Assembly (NCBI GenBank): GCA_022827195.1
Contig: JAJDTL010000054.1
Span: 1-64,000, forward strand
DNA from: Caldilineaceae bacterium
GTDB lineage: Bacteria; Chloroflexota; Anaerolineae; Caldilineales; Caldilineaceae
Length of the DNA stretch: 64,000 nucleotides
Reading direction: 5' to 3'
A program made the translations under genes and the position numbers. Below are positions 17,454-26,327 of the stretch, piece by piece. The notes below the pieces were generated by a model that was not told the DNA's origin, did not search any database, and saw nothing but the letters and a program-made list of their open reading frames with translations. Every line of letters starts with the position of its first letter. Position 1 is the first letter of the stretch.

Positions 17454-19130
17454 ATGCTCTACGCCATCCAGAATTGCGCCACCGAATGGGCCTACAACTC
17501 GGGCAGGGCCTACGCCGATCCGTTCAACGACGTCGAATTGGACGTAGTGGTTACGCGTCCTGATGGCAGCGAGCAGATCGTGCCCGCCTTTTGGGCCGGC
17601 GACCAGACCTGGCGCGTTCGCTACAGCTCGACGCAGACCGGTACCCACCGGTACCGCACCGTTTGTTCGGACGCGAGCAACAGCAGTTTGCACGGACAGA
17701 CAGGAACGCTCGAAGTTTCGCCCTATGAAGGCGATAACCCTTTGCTTGAGCACGGGCCGTTGCGCGTGGCCGCAAGCGGCCGCACGTTCGAACACATCGA
17801 CGGCACACCGTTTTTCTGGCTGGCCGACACCTGGTGGATGGGCTTCTGTAAACGCTTTCGCTGGCCGGAGGACGTGCAGGAGCTGGCGGCCGACCGCGCG
17901 GCCAAGGGTTTCAGCGTGGTCCAGATCATCGCCGGACTCTATCCCGACATGGCGCCGTTCGATGAGCGCGGCGCGAATGAGGCCGGTTTCCCCTGGGACC
18001 GCGAGTTTACGCGCATCAACCCGGCCTACTTCGACATGGCCGACCTGCGCGTCGCCCATCTGGTGCGATCGGGGCTGCTGCCGTGTATCGTCGGGCTGTG
18101 GGGCTTCTTCATCGACTTCGCTGGGCCGGAGGTGGTCAAGAAGCACTGGCGCTACCTGATCGCTCGCTACGGCGCGTACCCCGTCGTCTGGTGTACGACG
18201 GGCGAGGCGCTGATGCCCTACTATCTGGCCGAGGAAACGGCCGAATTCCAGCAGTGGCGCACCGAGGTCCAACTGGTCACGACGGCGGACATGACCTGGC
18301 TGCCGGCCGAAAAACGCGCCATCTGGTCGGAGATCATGCGCATGGTGAAGGAGACCGATCCGTACGGGCATCCACAGACGATCCATCCCAACGGCTTCGC
18401 TCACCTGACGGTCGACGATCCGTCGCTGGTCGAGTTCAACATGCTGCACCCGGCGCATCTCGGCTACCAGACGATGACCGACATGGCGCACCTCGTCGTC
18501 AGCGCGGTAGAGGAGGGCCCGCGCATCCCCGTGCTGGTCGCCGAGGTCAACTACGAGGGCGAGATGGAGATGAGCCACCCGGAGACGCAGCGATTCTTTT
18601 TCTGGGCAGCGGTTCTCTCCGGCGCGGGCGGCCACACGTACGGTGCGATGGGCATCTGGCAGATGAACACGCCGGAGAAACCGTACGGACCGTCGCCGCA
18701 CGGCGCGTCCTATGGCAACAGGCCCTGGAACGAGGCCGCGCAGCTGCCCGGCTCGACCCACGTAGGCAACTCCAAGCGGCTGCTCGAACGCTACGCATGG
18801 TGGGATTTCGAGCCGCATCCTGAATGGGTGGAGCCGCACAACACGGTGGAAGACCGATTCATGCCGTACGCGGCCGGCATCCCCGGTCAGGTGCGGATCT
18901 TCTATCTGCCGGGACCTTCGATCCGCTACGTAAACCGCGGCGAGGTAACCATCACCGGCCTGGAGGCCGGCGTCCGGTACCGCGGCTTCTACTACGATGT
19001 ACAGTCTGGTCAGGAGCTCGAGTCGGTGCCGCTAACGGGCGACGGGCAGGGGAACTGCACGATGCCCAAGGCGTCTATCATCTGGGATTGGGTATTTGTC
19101 ATGGAGAGAGACGATGCAAAAAACGGTTGA
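17454..19130 (+). CDS. DUF5060/DUF4038 glycosidase-like protein B
   Basis: Paralogue of the previous gene, 558 residues, with the same layout: N-terminal DUF5060-like region (WAYNSGRAYADPFNDVELDV), FFWLADTWWMGF, GLYPDMAPFDERGANEAGFP, VVWCTTGEALMPYY and VLVAEVNYEGEMEM. The candidate acids (GEA and AEVNYEGE) are retained, while surrounding loops differ. That pattern suggests duplication followed by a shift in substrate. The ATG has GGAGAAAAC upstream. Its end overlaps the PhyH gene by 17 bases. Confidence 0.75.
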   Translation: MLYAIQNCATEWAYNSGRAYADPFNDVELDVVVTRPDGSEQIVPAFWAGDQTWRVRYSSTQTGTHRYRTVCSDASNSSLHGQTGTLEVSPYEGDNPLLEHGPLRVAASGRTFEHIDGTPFFWLADTWWMGFCKRFRWPEDVQELAADRAAKGFSVVQIIAGLYPDMAPFDERGANEAGFPWDREFTRINPAYFDMADLRVAHLVRSGLLPCIVGLWGFFIDFAGPEVVKKHWRYLIARYGAYPVVWCTTGEALMPYYLAEETAEFQQWRTEVQLVTTADMTWLPAEKRAIWSEIMRMVKETDPYGHPQTIHPNGFAHLTVDDPSLVEFNMLHPAHLGYQTMTDMAHLVVSAVEEGPRIPVLVAEVNYEGEMEMSHPETQRFFFWAAVLSGAGGHTYGAMGIWQMNTPEKPYGPSPHGASYGNRPWNEAAQLPGSTHVGNSKRLLERYAWWDFEPHPEWVEPHNTVEDRFMPYAAGIPGQVRIFYLPGPSIRYVNRGEVTITGLEAGVRYRGFYYDVQSGQELESVPLTGDGQGNCTMPKASIIWDWVFVMERDDAKNG

Positions 19131-20019
19131 ATTCCGGGAACACAACGGGCTGCTCGACGACCCGCAGGCGCTGCGCCGCCAGATGGAGAGCGACGGCTAC
19201 CTCTTCTTTCGCGGTCTGCTGCCGGCCGATGAGATTGTTGCCCTGCGCCGGCGAATCCTGCAGATCTGCGACAACTACGGCTGGATCGCGCCCGGCACGG
19301 AACTGATGGACGGAATCGCCGACCCTTCGGCCGACGCGATGGAGCCTTTCTGCGGCGTCGGCGTGCCTCCTGCAGCCTACGGCGACGTGCAGTGCCTGGA
19401 GTCCTTTCACCGCCTGGCGCACAATCCCCGCCTGGTCACGATGCTGGGGCAGCTATTTGACGAAGCGGCGCTCGTGCATGCGCTCAAGATCGCGCGGCTG
19501 ATGATTCCGGCCAAGGGCAACGCGCCCACGCCCGCGCACCAGGACCACATCTTCATTCAGGGGACGAAAACGGTCTACACCTGCTGGATGCCGCTGGGCG
19601 ACTGCCCGCGCCGGCTGGGCGGGCTGAGCGTGCTGCGCGGTTCGCACAAGCTGGGCATTCTGCCGGTGCGGGCCGCGGAAGGCGCGGGCGGCCGGCATGT
19701 CATCCTCGACGACGAGAGCGAGCAGGAGTGGTTCGAGACCGACTTCGAGATCGGCGACGTGCTGGTATTCCACAGCCTGACCGTGCACAAGTCGATCCCG
19801 AATCTGACCGAGAACCAGATCAGGCTGTCGGTGGACTACCGCTATCAGCCGCCCTCGCTGCCGATCGAGAGGAAGTCGATCACGCCTCATTGCCAGGTGC
19901 TGCCGTGGGAAGAGATCTATGCCGATTGGAAATCGGAGGAGCTGCAATACTATTGGCGGGACTATGATCTCGAGTTCAAAGAGTATGACGTGTCGCTGGT
20001 TGAGCTCCAGGAGGCGTGA
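19114..20019 (+). CDS. Phytanoyl-CoA dioxygenase-like (PhyH) protein 1
   Basis: Non-haem Fe(II)/2-oxoglutarate-dependent oxygenase of 301 residues. The metal site is suggested by HQDH (His142, Asp144) and a distal His in FHSLTVHKSIPN, with Arg in RLSVDYRYQ probably binding 2-oxoglutarate. Members oxidise small molecules, including ectoine, sugars and lipids. The ATG at 19114 is used because the upstream TTG lies far inside the previous gene. It is translationally coupled to protein B by a 17-base overlap. The substrate is unknown; a sugar-derived acid or lipid is possible. Confidence 0.8.
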   Translation: MQKTVEFREHNGLLDDPQALRRQMESDGYLFFRGLLPADEIVALRRRILQICDNYGWIAPGTELMDGIADPSADAMEPFCGVGVPPAAYGDVQCLESFHRLAHNPRLVTMLGQLFDEAALVHALKIARLMIPAKGNAPTPAHQDHIFIQGTKTVYTCWMPLGDCPRRLGGLSVLRGSHKLGILPVRAAEGAGGRHVILDDESEQEWFETDFEIGDVLVFHSLTVHKSIPNLTENQIRLSVDYRYQPPSLPIERKSITPHCQVLPWEEIYADWKSEELQYYWRDYDLEFKEYDVSLVELQEA

Positions 20020-20023
20020 GAGG

Positions 20024-20071
20024 CAGTTTTGAGTTGTCAGTTTTGAGTTGTCAGTTTCTAGTTTTGAGTTG
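20024..20071. repeat. 14-bp tandem repeat upstream of KARI-like gene
   Basis: Unit CAGTTTTGAGTTGT occurs exactly at 20024-20037 and 20038-20051, followed by a partial third copy to about 20071. It is an intergenic simple repeat with no recognised function. Confidence 0.75.
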
Positions 20072-20139
20072 GTGCTGCCGACCGGAAAGTACGTTTCCAC
20101 GGAAAGGTCTACACCATAAGCCAACCAGGGAAGGTTGAA

Positions 20140-21132
20140 ATGCTTAAGGTATACGGCGACGAAGATGCCGATCTCGGTGTGTTGGAGGGGCGAACGGTCG
20201 CCATCATCGGCTACGGCAACCAGGGGCGCGCCCAGGGGCTGAACCTGCGCGACAGCGGCGTCAACGTCGTCGTGGGGGGCATCACCGACGGCAGCTGGCG
20301 GCGGGCGGAGGCGGACGGATTCCCGGTTTTCGCCACCGCCGAAGCGGCGCGGCGCGCCGACATCCTGTTCCTGCTCATCCCTGACGAAGCGCAGCCGGGC
20401 GCCTACGAGAGCGACATTGCGGCACAACTGCACGCGGGCGATACGCTCGTCTTTGCGCACGGTTACAACATCCGCTTCGAGTTGATCAAGCCACCGGACA
20501 GTGTAGACGTGATCATGGTCGCGCCGCGCATGATCGGAAAGGTTGTGCGCGATCTGTACCTCGAAGGCTCCGGCGCGGCGGCCTATGTCGGCGTACACCA
20601 GGATGCGTCGGGCCGGGCGATGGCGACCGCGCTGGCGATTGCCAAGGGAATCGGGGCGACGCGCAATGCGGTCATCGAGCAGTCGTTTGAAGAGGAGACC
20701 GATCTCGACCTGCTGCTCGAGCAGACCTTCGACCCGGCGATGGGCCAGGTCCTGCTGCATACCTACGAGTTCCTGGTGGAGGCCGGATTCGCGCCGGAGG
20801 TAGTCGCGCTGGAGTTGTACGGATCGAAGGAGCTCGCCGAAACTGCGGCCGAAATGGCCGACATCGGTTTCTTCAAACAGATGACGTTTCATTCGCAGAC
20901 GAGTCAGTACGGCAACCTGTCGCGCTCGGACTGGATTCTGCCGGCCGGGCCATTCAAGAAAAAGCTGAGCGAGGCGCTGCAGGCCATCCGGCGCGGCGAT
21001 TTCGCCCGCGAATGGGCGGAAGAGGAACGGAACGGCTACCCGGAATTCAAGCGGCTGCGCGACGACGCGCTGCAGCATCCGCTCAACGAGGTCGAAGAGC
21101 GCCTGCGGCGGCTTGTGAAGAGCCAGGCTTGA
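20140..21132 (+). CDS. Ketol-acid reductoisomerase-like protein, atypical active site
   Basis: A 330-residue KARI-family protein with a Rossmann domain (GYGNQG, 24-29), the AHGYNIRF motif (His107) and the KARI C-terminal knotted domain. Authentic KARIs bind two Mg ions with Asp190, Glu194, Glu226 and Glu230. Here EETDLDLLLEQ keeps the Asp and Glu (188-194), but the usual FECxHE helix reads LELYGSKE, so the second acidic residue is Ser229 by ungapped alignment. The canonical APKGPGH motif is APRMIGK. It is therefore likely diverged in chemistry or substrate. Being in a carbohydrate operon, isoleucine/valine synthesis is doubtful. Confidence 0.75.
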   Translation: MLKVYGDEDADLGVLEGRTVAIIGYGNQGRAQGLNLRDSGVNVVVGGITDGSWRRAEADGFPVFATAEAARRADILFLLIPDEAQPGAYESDIAAQLHAGDTLVFAHGYNIRFELIKPPDSVDVIMVAPRMIGKVVRDLYLEGSGAAAYVGVHQDASGRAMATALAIAKGIGATRNAVIEQSFEEETDLDLLLEQTFDPAMGQVLLHTYEFLVEAGFAPEVVALELYGSKELAETAAEMADIGFFKQMTFHSQTSQYGNLSRSDWILPAGPFKKKLSEALQAIRRGDFAREWAEEERNGYPEFKRLRDDALQHPLNEVEERLRRLVKSQA

Positions 21133-21223
21133 GGTTTCGGTTCCTGGTATCGGCCGACAACGCAAAATAAGCAAGTCAATATGAACCCAACACCTGGGAA
21201 CAGGAACAGTTTGGAGGCATGGC

Positions 21224-22726
21224 ATGTCCGCACCGATCCAGTTGCACCCAGACAATCCCCGCTATTTCCTCTACAAGGACAAGCCGCTCGTTCTCATCAC
21301 CGCCACGGAACATTATGGCGCGGTCATCAACCGCAACTTCGACTACATCGCCTACCTGGACGACGCGGCCGAGAAGCGTCAGACGCTCAGCCGCTGCTTT
21401 CTGCTCTTCCGTGAGCTGCAGGTATTCGACCCGTCAACGCAGGTAAAGCCGCTCAACCCACATTCGCCGTGCAAGCCGCTACCGGGCGAGTATGTTTCTC
21501 CTTTTGTGCGCAGCGGGCCGGGCTTCGCCACCGACGGCTACCCCAAGTTCGACCTGGAGCAATGGAATCCTGAATATTTCGAGCGCCTGCACGGCTTTTT
21601 GCGCGCGGCGCAGGAGCGGGACGTCATCATCGAGCTTACGCTATTCAGCAGCACGTACAGCGACGCGGTATGGGGACTGAACCCGCTGAACATCCAGAAC
21701 AACGTCAACGGCATCGGGGACATTCCCTGGCAGGACTACATTTCGGGCCGGGACGAAGCCCTGACCGAGCGTCAGATGGCCTATGTCAGCAAAGTGGTCG
21801 AGGAGGTGAACGGGTACGACAACTTCTACTTTGAGGTCTGCAACGAGCCGTTCACGACGAGGGCGGGCATGGAACCCGAAACTGAGTTTGCGCTGCAGGC
21901 GGAGGTGGACGGCTGGCAAGAGGCGGTGCGGGCGCAAATACGCGCCGCGGAGAGGGGGCTGCCGAAGAAGCATCTCATCTTCCAGGTGCCGGTCGAGAAC
22001 TGGCGCACCGATACCGCACTGGAGCAGATTCTGGGCGAGGCGTCGGTTGACGCGGTCAATCTGCACGACTATCAACAGCTGACCTACAAGGGTCAGATCC
22101 TGGCGCCGCTCTCGCGCTTCATGCAGCGCGATCTGCGGCTGGCGCGCATCCGTCATCTGTGGGCGGCGGTACACGACAGCGGCAAGCCCTTTGTTTTCGA
22201 CGAAGACAACACGGCCACCAGCTCGCTCGACGAGGAGTCGTGGATCGTACATCGCAAGCGGGCCTGGGCAACGGTCTGCAGCGGCGGGCACTACAACATG
22301 ATCGACTTTTCGGTGCAGGTCGGCGGGCAGGAGGCGGGCACACCGGCCTCGCAGGCGATGATCCGCAGTTGGATGAAGAACCTGTCGGCATTCATCCATG
22401 GGGTCGACTTTGTGCGCATGGGGCCGGACGCGGAGTTGGTCACGGAAACGCCGTCCAACACGATTGCGATCGCGCTGAGCCGGCCGGGGCAGGCCTACGT
22501 GATCTATGTGGCGGACCAGCGCGAGGTGGACGACCCCTCGCTGGGCCAGCCCTGCCAGGGCCGCCTGGCGTTTGCCCTGCCGGCCGGCGGCTACACGGCC
22601 AGACTCTACTCGCCGGCAGAAGGGACCTACCAGGAGCGGACGGTGGAACTGGCAGGTGGGGATGGGGAGATCGACCTGGAGCCGTTCACGCACGACATCG
22701 TCGTTCAGATCGAGGTCAACGGTTGA
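21224..22726 (+). CDS. TIM-barrel glycoside hydrolase (GH5/GH-A-like)
   Basis: A 500-residue cytoplasmic-looking clan A glycosidase. FYFEVCNEPFTTR places the acid/base Glu at 208 in the NEP motif, and KPFVFDEDN suggests the nucleophile Glu327. The C terminus is a small beta-sandwich of the kind often annotated as a putative collagen-binding domain (ARLYSPAEGTYQERTVELAG). Substrate cannot be assigned. The ATG at 21224 has TTGGAGGC just upstream. It sits between the KARI-like and isomerase genes of operon 1. Confidence 0.65.
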   Translation: MSAPIQLHPDNPRYFLYKDKPLVLITATEHYGAVINRNFDYIAYLDDAAEKRQTLSRCFLLFRELQVFDPSTQVKPLNPHSPCKPLPGEYVSPFVRSGPGFATDGYPKFDLEQWNPEYFERLHGFLRAAQERDVIIELTLFSSTYSDAVWGLNPLNIQNNVNGIGDIPWQDYISGRDEALTERQMAYVSKVVEEVNGYDNFYFEVCNEPFTTRAGMEPETEFALQAEVDGWQEAVRAQIRAAERGLPKKHLIFQVPVENWRTDTALEQILGEASVDAVNLHDYQQLTYKGQILAPLSRFMQRDLRLARIRHLWAAVHDSGKPFVFDEDNTATSSLDEESWIVHRKRAWATVCSGGHYNMIDFSVQVGGQEAGTPASQAMIRSWMKNLSAFIHGVDFVRMGPDAELVTETPSNTIAIALSRPGQAYVIYVADQREVDDPSLGQPCQGRLAFALPAGGYTARLYSPAEGTYQERTVELAGGDGEIDLEPFTHDIVVQIEVNG

Positions 22727-22786
22727 CCCGAACCGCTTCAACCAGCGCGGCCGGTGAAGAATACTATACGAAGGAGAAGCTGCAAG

Positions 22787-23632
22787 ATGGAACTCAAACT
22801 CTCGTGCCCCGACTTCACCTTTCCCCTGCTGCCGCATGACGATGTGTTGCAGCTGATCGCGATGTTGGGCTTTCAGGGGGTCGACATCGGGCTGTTTGAA
22901 GACCGCTCGCACATCTATCCGAGCCACGTGATGCCGGACCTGGCAGGCTCGGCGCGCGACCTCTCGAGCCGCGTGCGCGACAAGGGGCTGGAGATCGCCG
23001 ACGTCTACTTTCAGGCATCGGGGCCGGGGCTGATGGACCTGGCGATCAACCATCCTGATGCCGAAGACCGCCGCAAGGCGCGCGATCTGTTCGCGCGCGT
23101 GGTCGAGTTTACGCTGCGCTGCAACGCTACCCATATATCGATCGAGCCCGGCCTGCTGTGGGAGGGAGAATCCTACGAGACGTCGCTGCAGCGGGCGTGC
23201 GAGGAGCTGGCCTGGCGGGTCGAGCTGGCGCAGAAGGCGGGCTGTGTCTGCGCGGTGGAGCCGAACGTCGAGTCGGTGGCGCGCACGCCGGCTCAGACGC
23301 ACCGGCTGCTGGAGATGACGCCGGGGCTAACGCTGACGCTCGACTACTCGCATTTTGCCTACAGAGAGATCAGCGACGACGAGAGCGAAACGCTGATCCC
23401 GCATACCTCCCACTTTCACGTGCGCGGGGGGCATAAGAACCGCCTGCAGTCGAAATACCAGGACAACGTGATCGACTACCGGCGGGTCGTGCGGGCGCTG
23501 CACGAAGCCGACTACACAGGATTTATCTGCGTCGAGTATGTGTGGACGGAGTGGGAAGGCTGCAACGAGGTCGATAACCTGTCGGAGACGATCCAGATGC
23601 GCGATCTGCTGCGGTCGGTTGACCTGACCTAA
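22787..23632 (+). CDS. Sugar phosphate isomerase/epimerase (TIM barrel)
   Basis: A 281-residue xylose-isomerase-like TIM-barrel protein (AP endonuclease 2 superfamily). Putative metal ligands occur in SIEPGL, VEPNVES, LDYSHF, HFHVRGG and VEYVWTEWE. Such proteins isomerise or epimerise ketoses, or act on inositols. The ATG at 22787 follows GGAGAAGCTGCAAG; an upstream in-frame Met at 22754 lacks a ribosome site. It is the last gene of operon 1. A decayed copy of its 3' end occurs at 33206-33394. Confidence 0.85.
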   Translation: MELKLSCPDFTFPLLPHDDVLQLIAMLGFQGVDIGLFEDRSHIYPSHVMPDLAGSARDLSSRVRDKGLEIADVYFQASGPGLMDLAINHPDAEDRRKARDLFARVVEFTLRCNATHISIEPGLLWEGESYETSLQRACEELAWRVELAQKAGCVCAVEPNVESVARTPAQTHRLLEMTPGLTLTLDYSHFAYREISDDESETLIPHTSHFHVRGGHKNRLQSKYQDNVIDYRRVVRALHEADYTGFICVEYVWTEWEGCNEVDNLSETIQMRDLLRSVDLT

Positions 23633-23690
23633 GGGCCTTGTACCGGCTTTGCGCCCATATCGGCACCTGCGGGGTCCGGAATTTCGGTGT

Positions 23691-23719
23691 TTGTACCTTC
23701 TTCAGCCGTCGTTTATACT
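23691..23719 (+). promoter_or_regulatory. Sigma70-like promoter of sugar operon 2
   Basis: -35 TTGTAC (23691-23696), 17-base spacer, -10 TATACT (23714-23719), about 130 bases before the binding-protein ATG. The flanking sequence resembles that of the promoters at 30932 and 33452. Confidence 0.65.
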
Positions 23720-23849
23720 GGAACGCGTTGGTTTTCAAAAAAATATAGTTTATTTCATCAGTTGACGTATAGCGGGCGTTCTGCTCATCCATTATTACGA
23801 AAGGGACAGAATAGCTGCCAGAATTAACACATGGGAAAGGGAGGAGATC

Positions 23850-25202
23850 ATGGCTGACGAGCTGAATCGCAGGGATTTTCTGGTCCGCGCTGCAGCAGTG
23901 GCGGGAGCGACGGCCGGCGCTGCGCTGATGCAGGCGTGCATGCCGGTTGCAGCGCCCGAAGAGGATGCAGCGGGCCCGCCGATGGCAGAGCCTGTCAAGT
24001 TGACGCTGTGGCAGGGCAGTTGGCTATGGGACGAATACTTCCCCACCATCGGCCCCAATATGGAGGCCGCGGGCATCATGCCCAAGGTCGAGATCGACAA
24101 CCCACCGATCGGCTGGGACGAACTGTACGAAAAGTACTGGCTGGCCGGCGAGGCCGGCGTCTTTCCCGACCTGATCTGGGCCGCGCCGGACATGATGGTG
24201 CGTTCGCTCAACAACGATGCCTGGCTCCCGATCCCCAAAGAGGCGATCTCCTACGACTGGATCAATGAGAGCTTCATCAAGCAGTCGATTGACCAACTCT
24301 TGGTTGATGGAAGCTATTACCTCATTTGTTGGGAGATGGCCACGATGGCCCTCCAGGTGAACCGAACGATCCTGCAGGAGGTCGGCTTCGACAGTGAACC
24401 GGCCAGCTTTGAGGAGTTCCTGGAAATGGCCAAAGCGTCTGTGTCCAAAGACGGGGACAAGGTGTTGCGCTCCGGCTTCGGAATCCATGGCGTCAAGGAC
24501 ATTTACAGAGACATTCTACAGAGCATGGGGGGCGAGCATCTGACCGACCTCTTCGCCACCGAGATACCCTTCAACAATGAATTGGGCTGGGAAGCGTGGG
24601 AGCTATTGGCGGATTTCGAGCGGGCGCATGATGTGCTCCACTTCAAGTTCGGCAAGGGCCTGGGTTGGACAGGCCAGACCTACTCACAGGGCTTCTCCGC
24701 TTTTGGCTGGACTTCGGCGGCCATAAACAGTGAGCTGGAAGCCAACGTGCAGGATGTGGAGACGGGCACGATCAGCGCCCGCCACTGTATGCCTGTGATT
24801 GGCCCGGACGGCTACCGGCTCGGCATCGCGCCCAACTGGGGGATGGTCGTGACTTCGGCCACGGCTGAAGAGAAGCGGGACGCGGCCTGGCAGGTCTACA
24901 AATACGGTCTTTCGAAAGAAAACCTGCTCGACTACATCTCCTACACCAACACGCCGCCCACGCACGTGGAGATCGCGGCGATGGGCGCGGATGCCTTCGC
25001 GGGGGACAGAGCACCGCAGTACGCGGTCGAACTGGCCGACGCCGTCTGCTGCGGCAAGGTCTTTGCTCTGCCGCCGGACATCCCGTTGTGGGATTCCGTG
25101 CACGAGACGATCTACGAGAAGATCGTTTTCGACGGCATGTCCGCGCAGGACGCCATGGCATCGGAGATGTCAACTCTGGAAAAGGCGCTGCAACTGAGTT
25201 GA
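23850..25202 (+). CDS. Sugar ABC transporter substrate-binding lipoprotein 2
   Basis: A 450-residue solute-binding protein (family 1). It has a twin-arginine motif NRRDFLVR (Arg7-Arg8) and a lipobox-type Cys30 (LMQAC), followed by a short Pro- and Glu-rich linker, so Tat export and lipidation are predicted. The C-terminal lobe has Trp-rich segments (WLAGEAGVFPDLIW, WGMVVTSATAEEKRDAAW). GGAGGAGATC precedes the ATG. A hairpin follows the gene. Two permease genes follow but no ATPase. Confidence 0.9.
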   Translation: MADELNRRDFLVRAAAVAGATAGAALMQACMPVAAPEEDAAGPPMAEPVKLTLWQGSWLWDEYFPTIGPNMEAAGIMPKVEIDNPPIGWDELYEKYWLAGEAGVFPDLIWAAPDMMVRSLNNDAWLPIPKEAISYDWINESFIKQSIDQLLVDGSYYLICWEMATMALQVNRTILQEVGFDSEPASFEEFLEMAKASVSKDGDKVLRSGFGIHGVKDIYRDILQSMGGEHLTDLFATEIPFNNELGWEAWELLADFERAHDVLHFKFGKGLGWTGQTYSQGFSAFGWTSAAINSELEANVQDVETGTISARHCMPVIGPDGYRLGIAPNWGMVVTSATAEEKRDAAWQVYKYGLSKENLLDYISYTNTPPTHVEIAAMGADAFAGDRAPQYAVELADAVCCGKVFALPPDIPLWDSVHETIYEKIVFDGMSAQDAMASEMSTLEKALQLS

Positions 25203-25221
25203 CGGCTTTGAACAGTCAACT

Positions 25222-25257
25222 GCGAGGGGTGAGGGATCTTCTTTCCTCGCTCCTCGC
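25222..25257 (+). promoter_or_regulatory. Intercistronic hairpin after binding-protein gene 2
   Basis: A 15-bp stem (25222-25236 with 25243-25257) containing three G-U pairs and a 6-base loop lies 20 bases after the stop codon. No T tract follows. It matches the position of the hairpin in operon 1. Confidence 0.55.
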
Positions 25258-25411
25258 TCCTCTCCCATCTTCGCTCTCTCCAGGTCTGGCTCTCCGTCGC
25301 GCAACCGCCTATTCGTTCCCCTTCTTTGCGGCAGGCAGTTGCCGCGCCGGTTTGACCTTGGCACTGTGGCGGCCGGTGGCGTTGTCTCAGGCCAAAGCGG
25401 GAGGTGTTTGA

Positions 25412-26326
25412 ATGCCTTCTCTTGTCCATCCCGCGCCCGATCGATCGAGAACGATGCGTTCCCAGCAGGTGTTGACCGCCTACCTGTTTGTGCTGCCGGC
25501 CATCGTTTTCTTTCTGATCTTCCTCGTCTATCCGCTTGTGCGCGGGCTGGCGATGAGTTTGCAGGACTACCAGATCGCGGCGCCGGAAAAACCATTCGTC
25601 GGACTGGAAAACTATCGCAAGCTCTTCGACGATCCCGACTTCTCCGCCTCCCTTCTGGCCACTTTCAAGTTTACAGCGATGTTCGTCCCTGCGGTGATCC
25701 TGGTCGCGTTGGGGCTGGCCGTGATGCTCAACATGATCCGCCGCGGCGCGGCCCTCTACCGCGCCATCTACTTCGCGCCGGTAATGACCGCCGGCGTGGC
25801 CGTAGCGCTCATCTGGCGCTACGTCATGCACCCCAGTCTGGGCAGCGCCAACCTTTTGCTGGAAAGTGTGGGGCTGCCGCCACTGAATTGGTTCGTCGAT
25901 GCCGCCACAGCCATGCCCAGCCTGGTACTCGTCTCGGTCTGGCAGTCGATGGGCTTGCAGACGATCCTCTTCCTGGCGGGCCTGCAAGGGATTCCGCAAC
26001 ACTTCTATGATGCCGCCAAGATCGACGGCGCAGGGCAGTGGCAAAGTTTCCGCTATGTCACGCTCCCGCTGCTCCAGCACACAACGCTCTTCGTCACGGT
26101 CACGACGATCATCAGCTCGTTTCAGGTCTTTACACTCGCATTTCTTTTCGGGCGCGATGGCGGACCCGGCAAGAGCCTTTTGGTAATGGTTCTTTACATC
26201 CAGCATACGATCATGGGACGCGGCAACGCGGGCTACGCCGCGGCCATGGCATTTGTTCTCTTCGCCATCATTATGCTTTTCACACTGGCGCAGCTGGCCT
26301 TGTTACGGGCGCGCTGGGAGTACTGA
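25412..26326 (+). CDS. Sugar ABC transporter permease (MalF type) 2
   Basis: A 304-residue permease with six predicted helices, the first near residue 22 (AYLFVLPAIVFFLIFLVYPL). The EAA loop is HFYDAAKIDGAGQWQSFRYVTLPLL. The ATG at 25412 follows GGGAGG by 8 bases; a second Met at 25454 is an alternative. It lies 209 bases after the binding protein gene and overlaps nothing, but is close-coupled to the next permease. Confidence 0.88.
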   Translation: MPSLVHPAPDRSRTMRSQQVLTAYLFVLPAIVFFLIFLVYPLVRGLAMSLQDYQIAAPEKPFVGLENYRKLFDDPDFSASLLATFKFTAMFVPAVILVALGLAVMLNMIRRGAALYRAIYFAPVMTAGVAVALIWRYVMHPSLGSANLLLESVGLPPLNWFVDAATAMPSLVLVSVWQSMGLQTILFLAGLQGIPQHFYDAAKIDGAGQWQSFRYVTLPLLQHTTLFVTVTTIISSFQVFTLAFLFGRDGGPGKSLLVMVLYIQHTIMGRGNAGYAAAMAFVLFAIIMLFTLAQLALLRARWEY

Positions 26327-26327
26327 G

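Noticed and set aside
16605-18839. A 744-residue minus-strand open frame over the DUF4038 genes
   Set aside because: Its composition is Arg/Val/Asp rich with no recognisable domain, and both sense genes show matching paralogous motifs. It is a shadow arising because both paralogues share codon usage.
19453-21255. A 600-residue minus-strand open frame over the PhyH 1 and KARI-like genes
   Set aside because: Antisense to two genes with well-formed motifs and ribosome sites. No domain seen.
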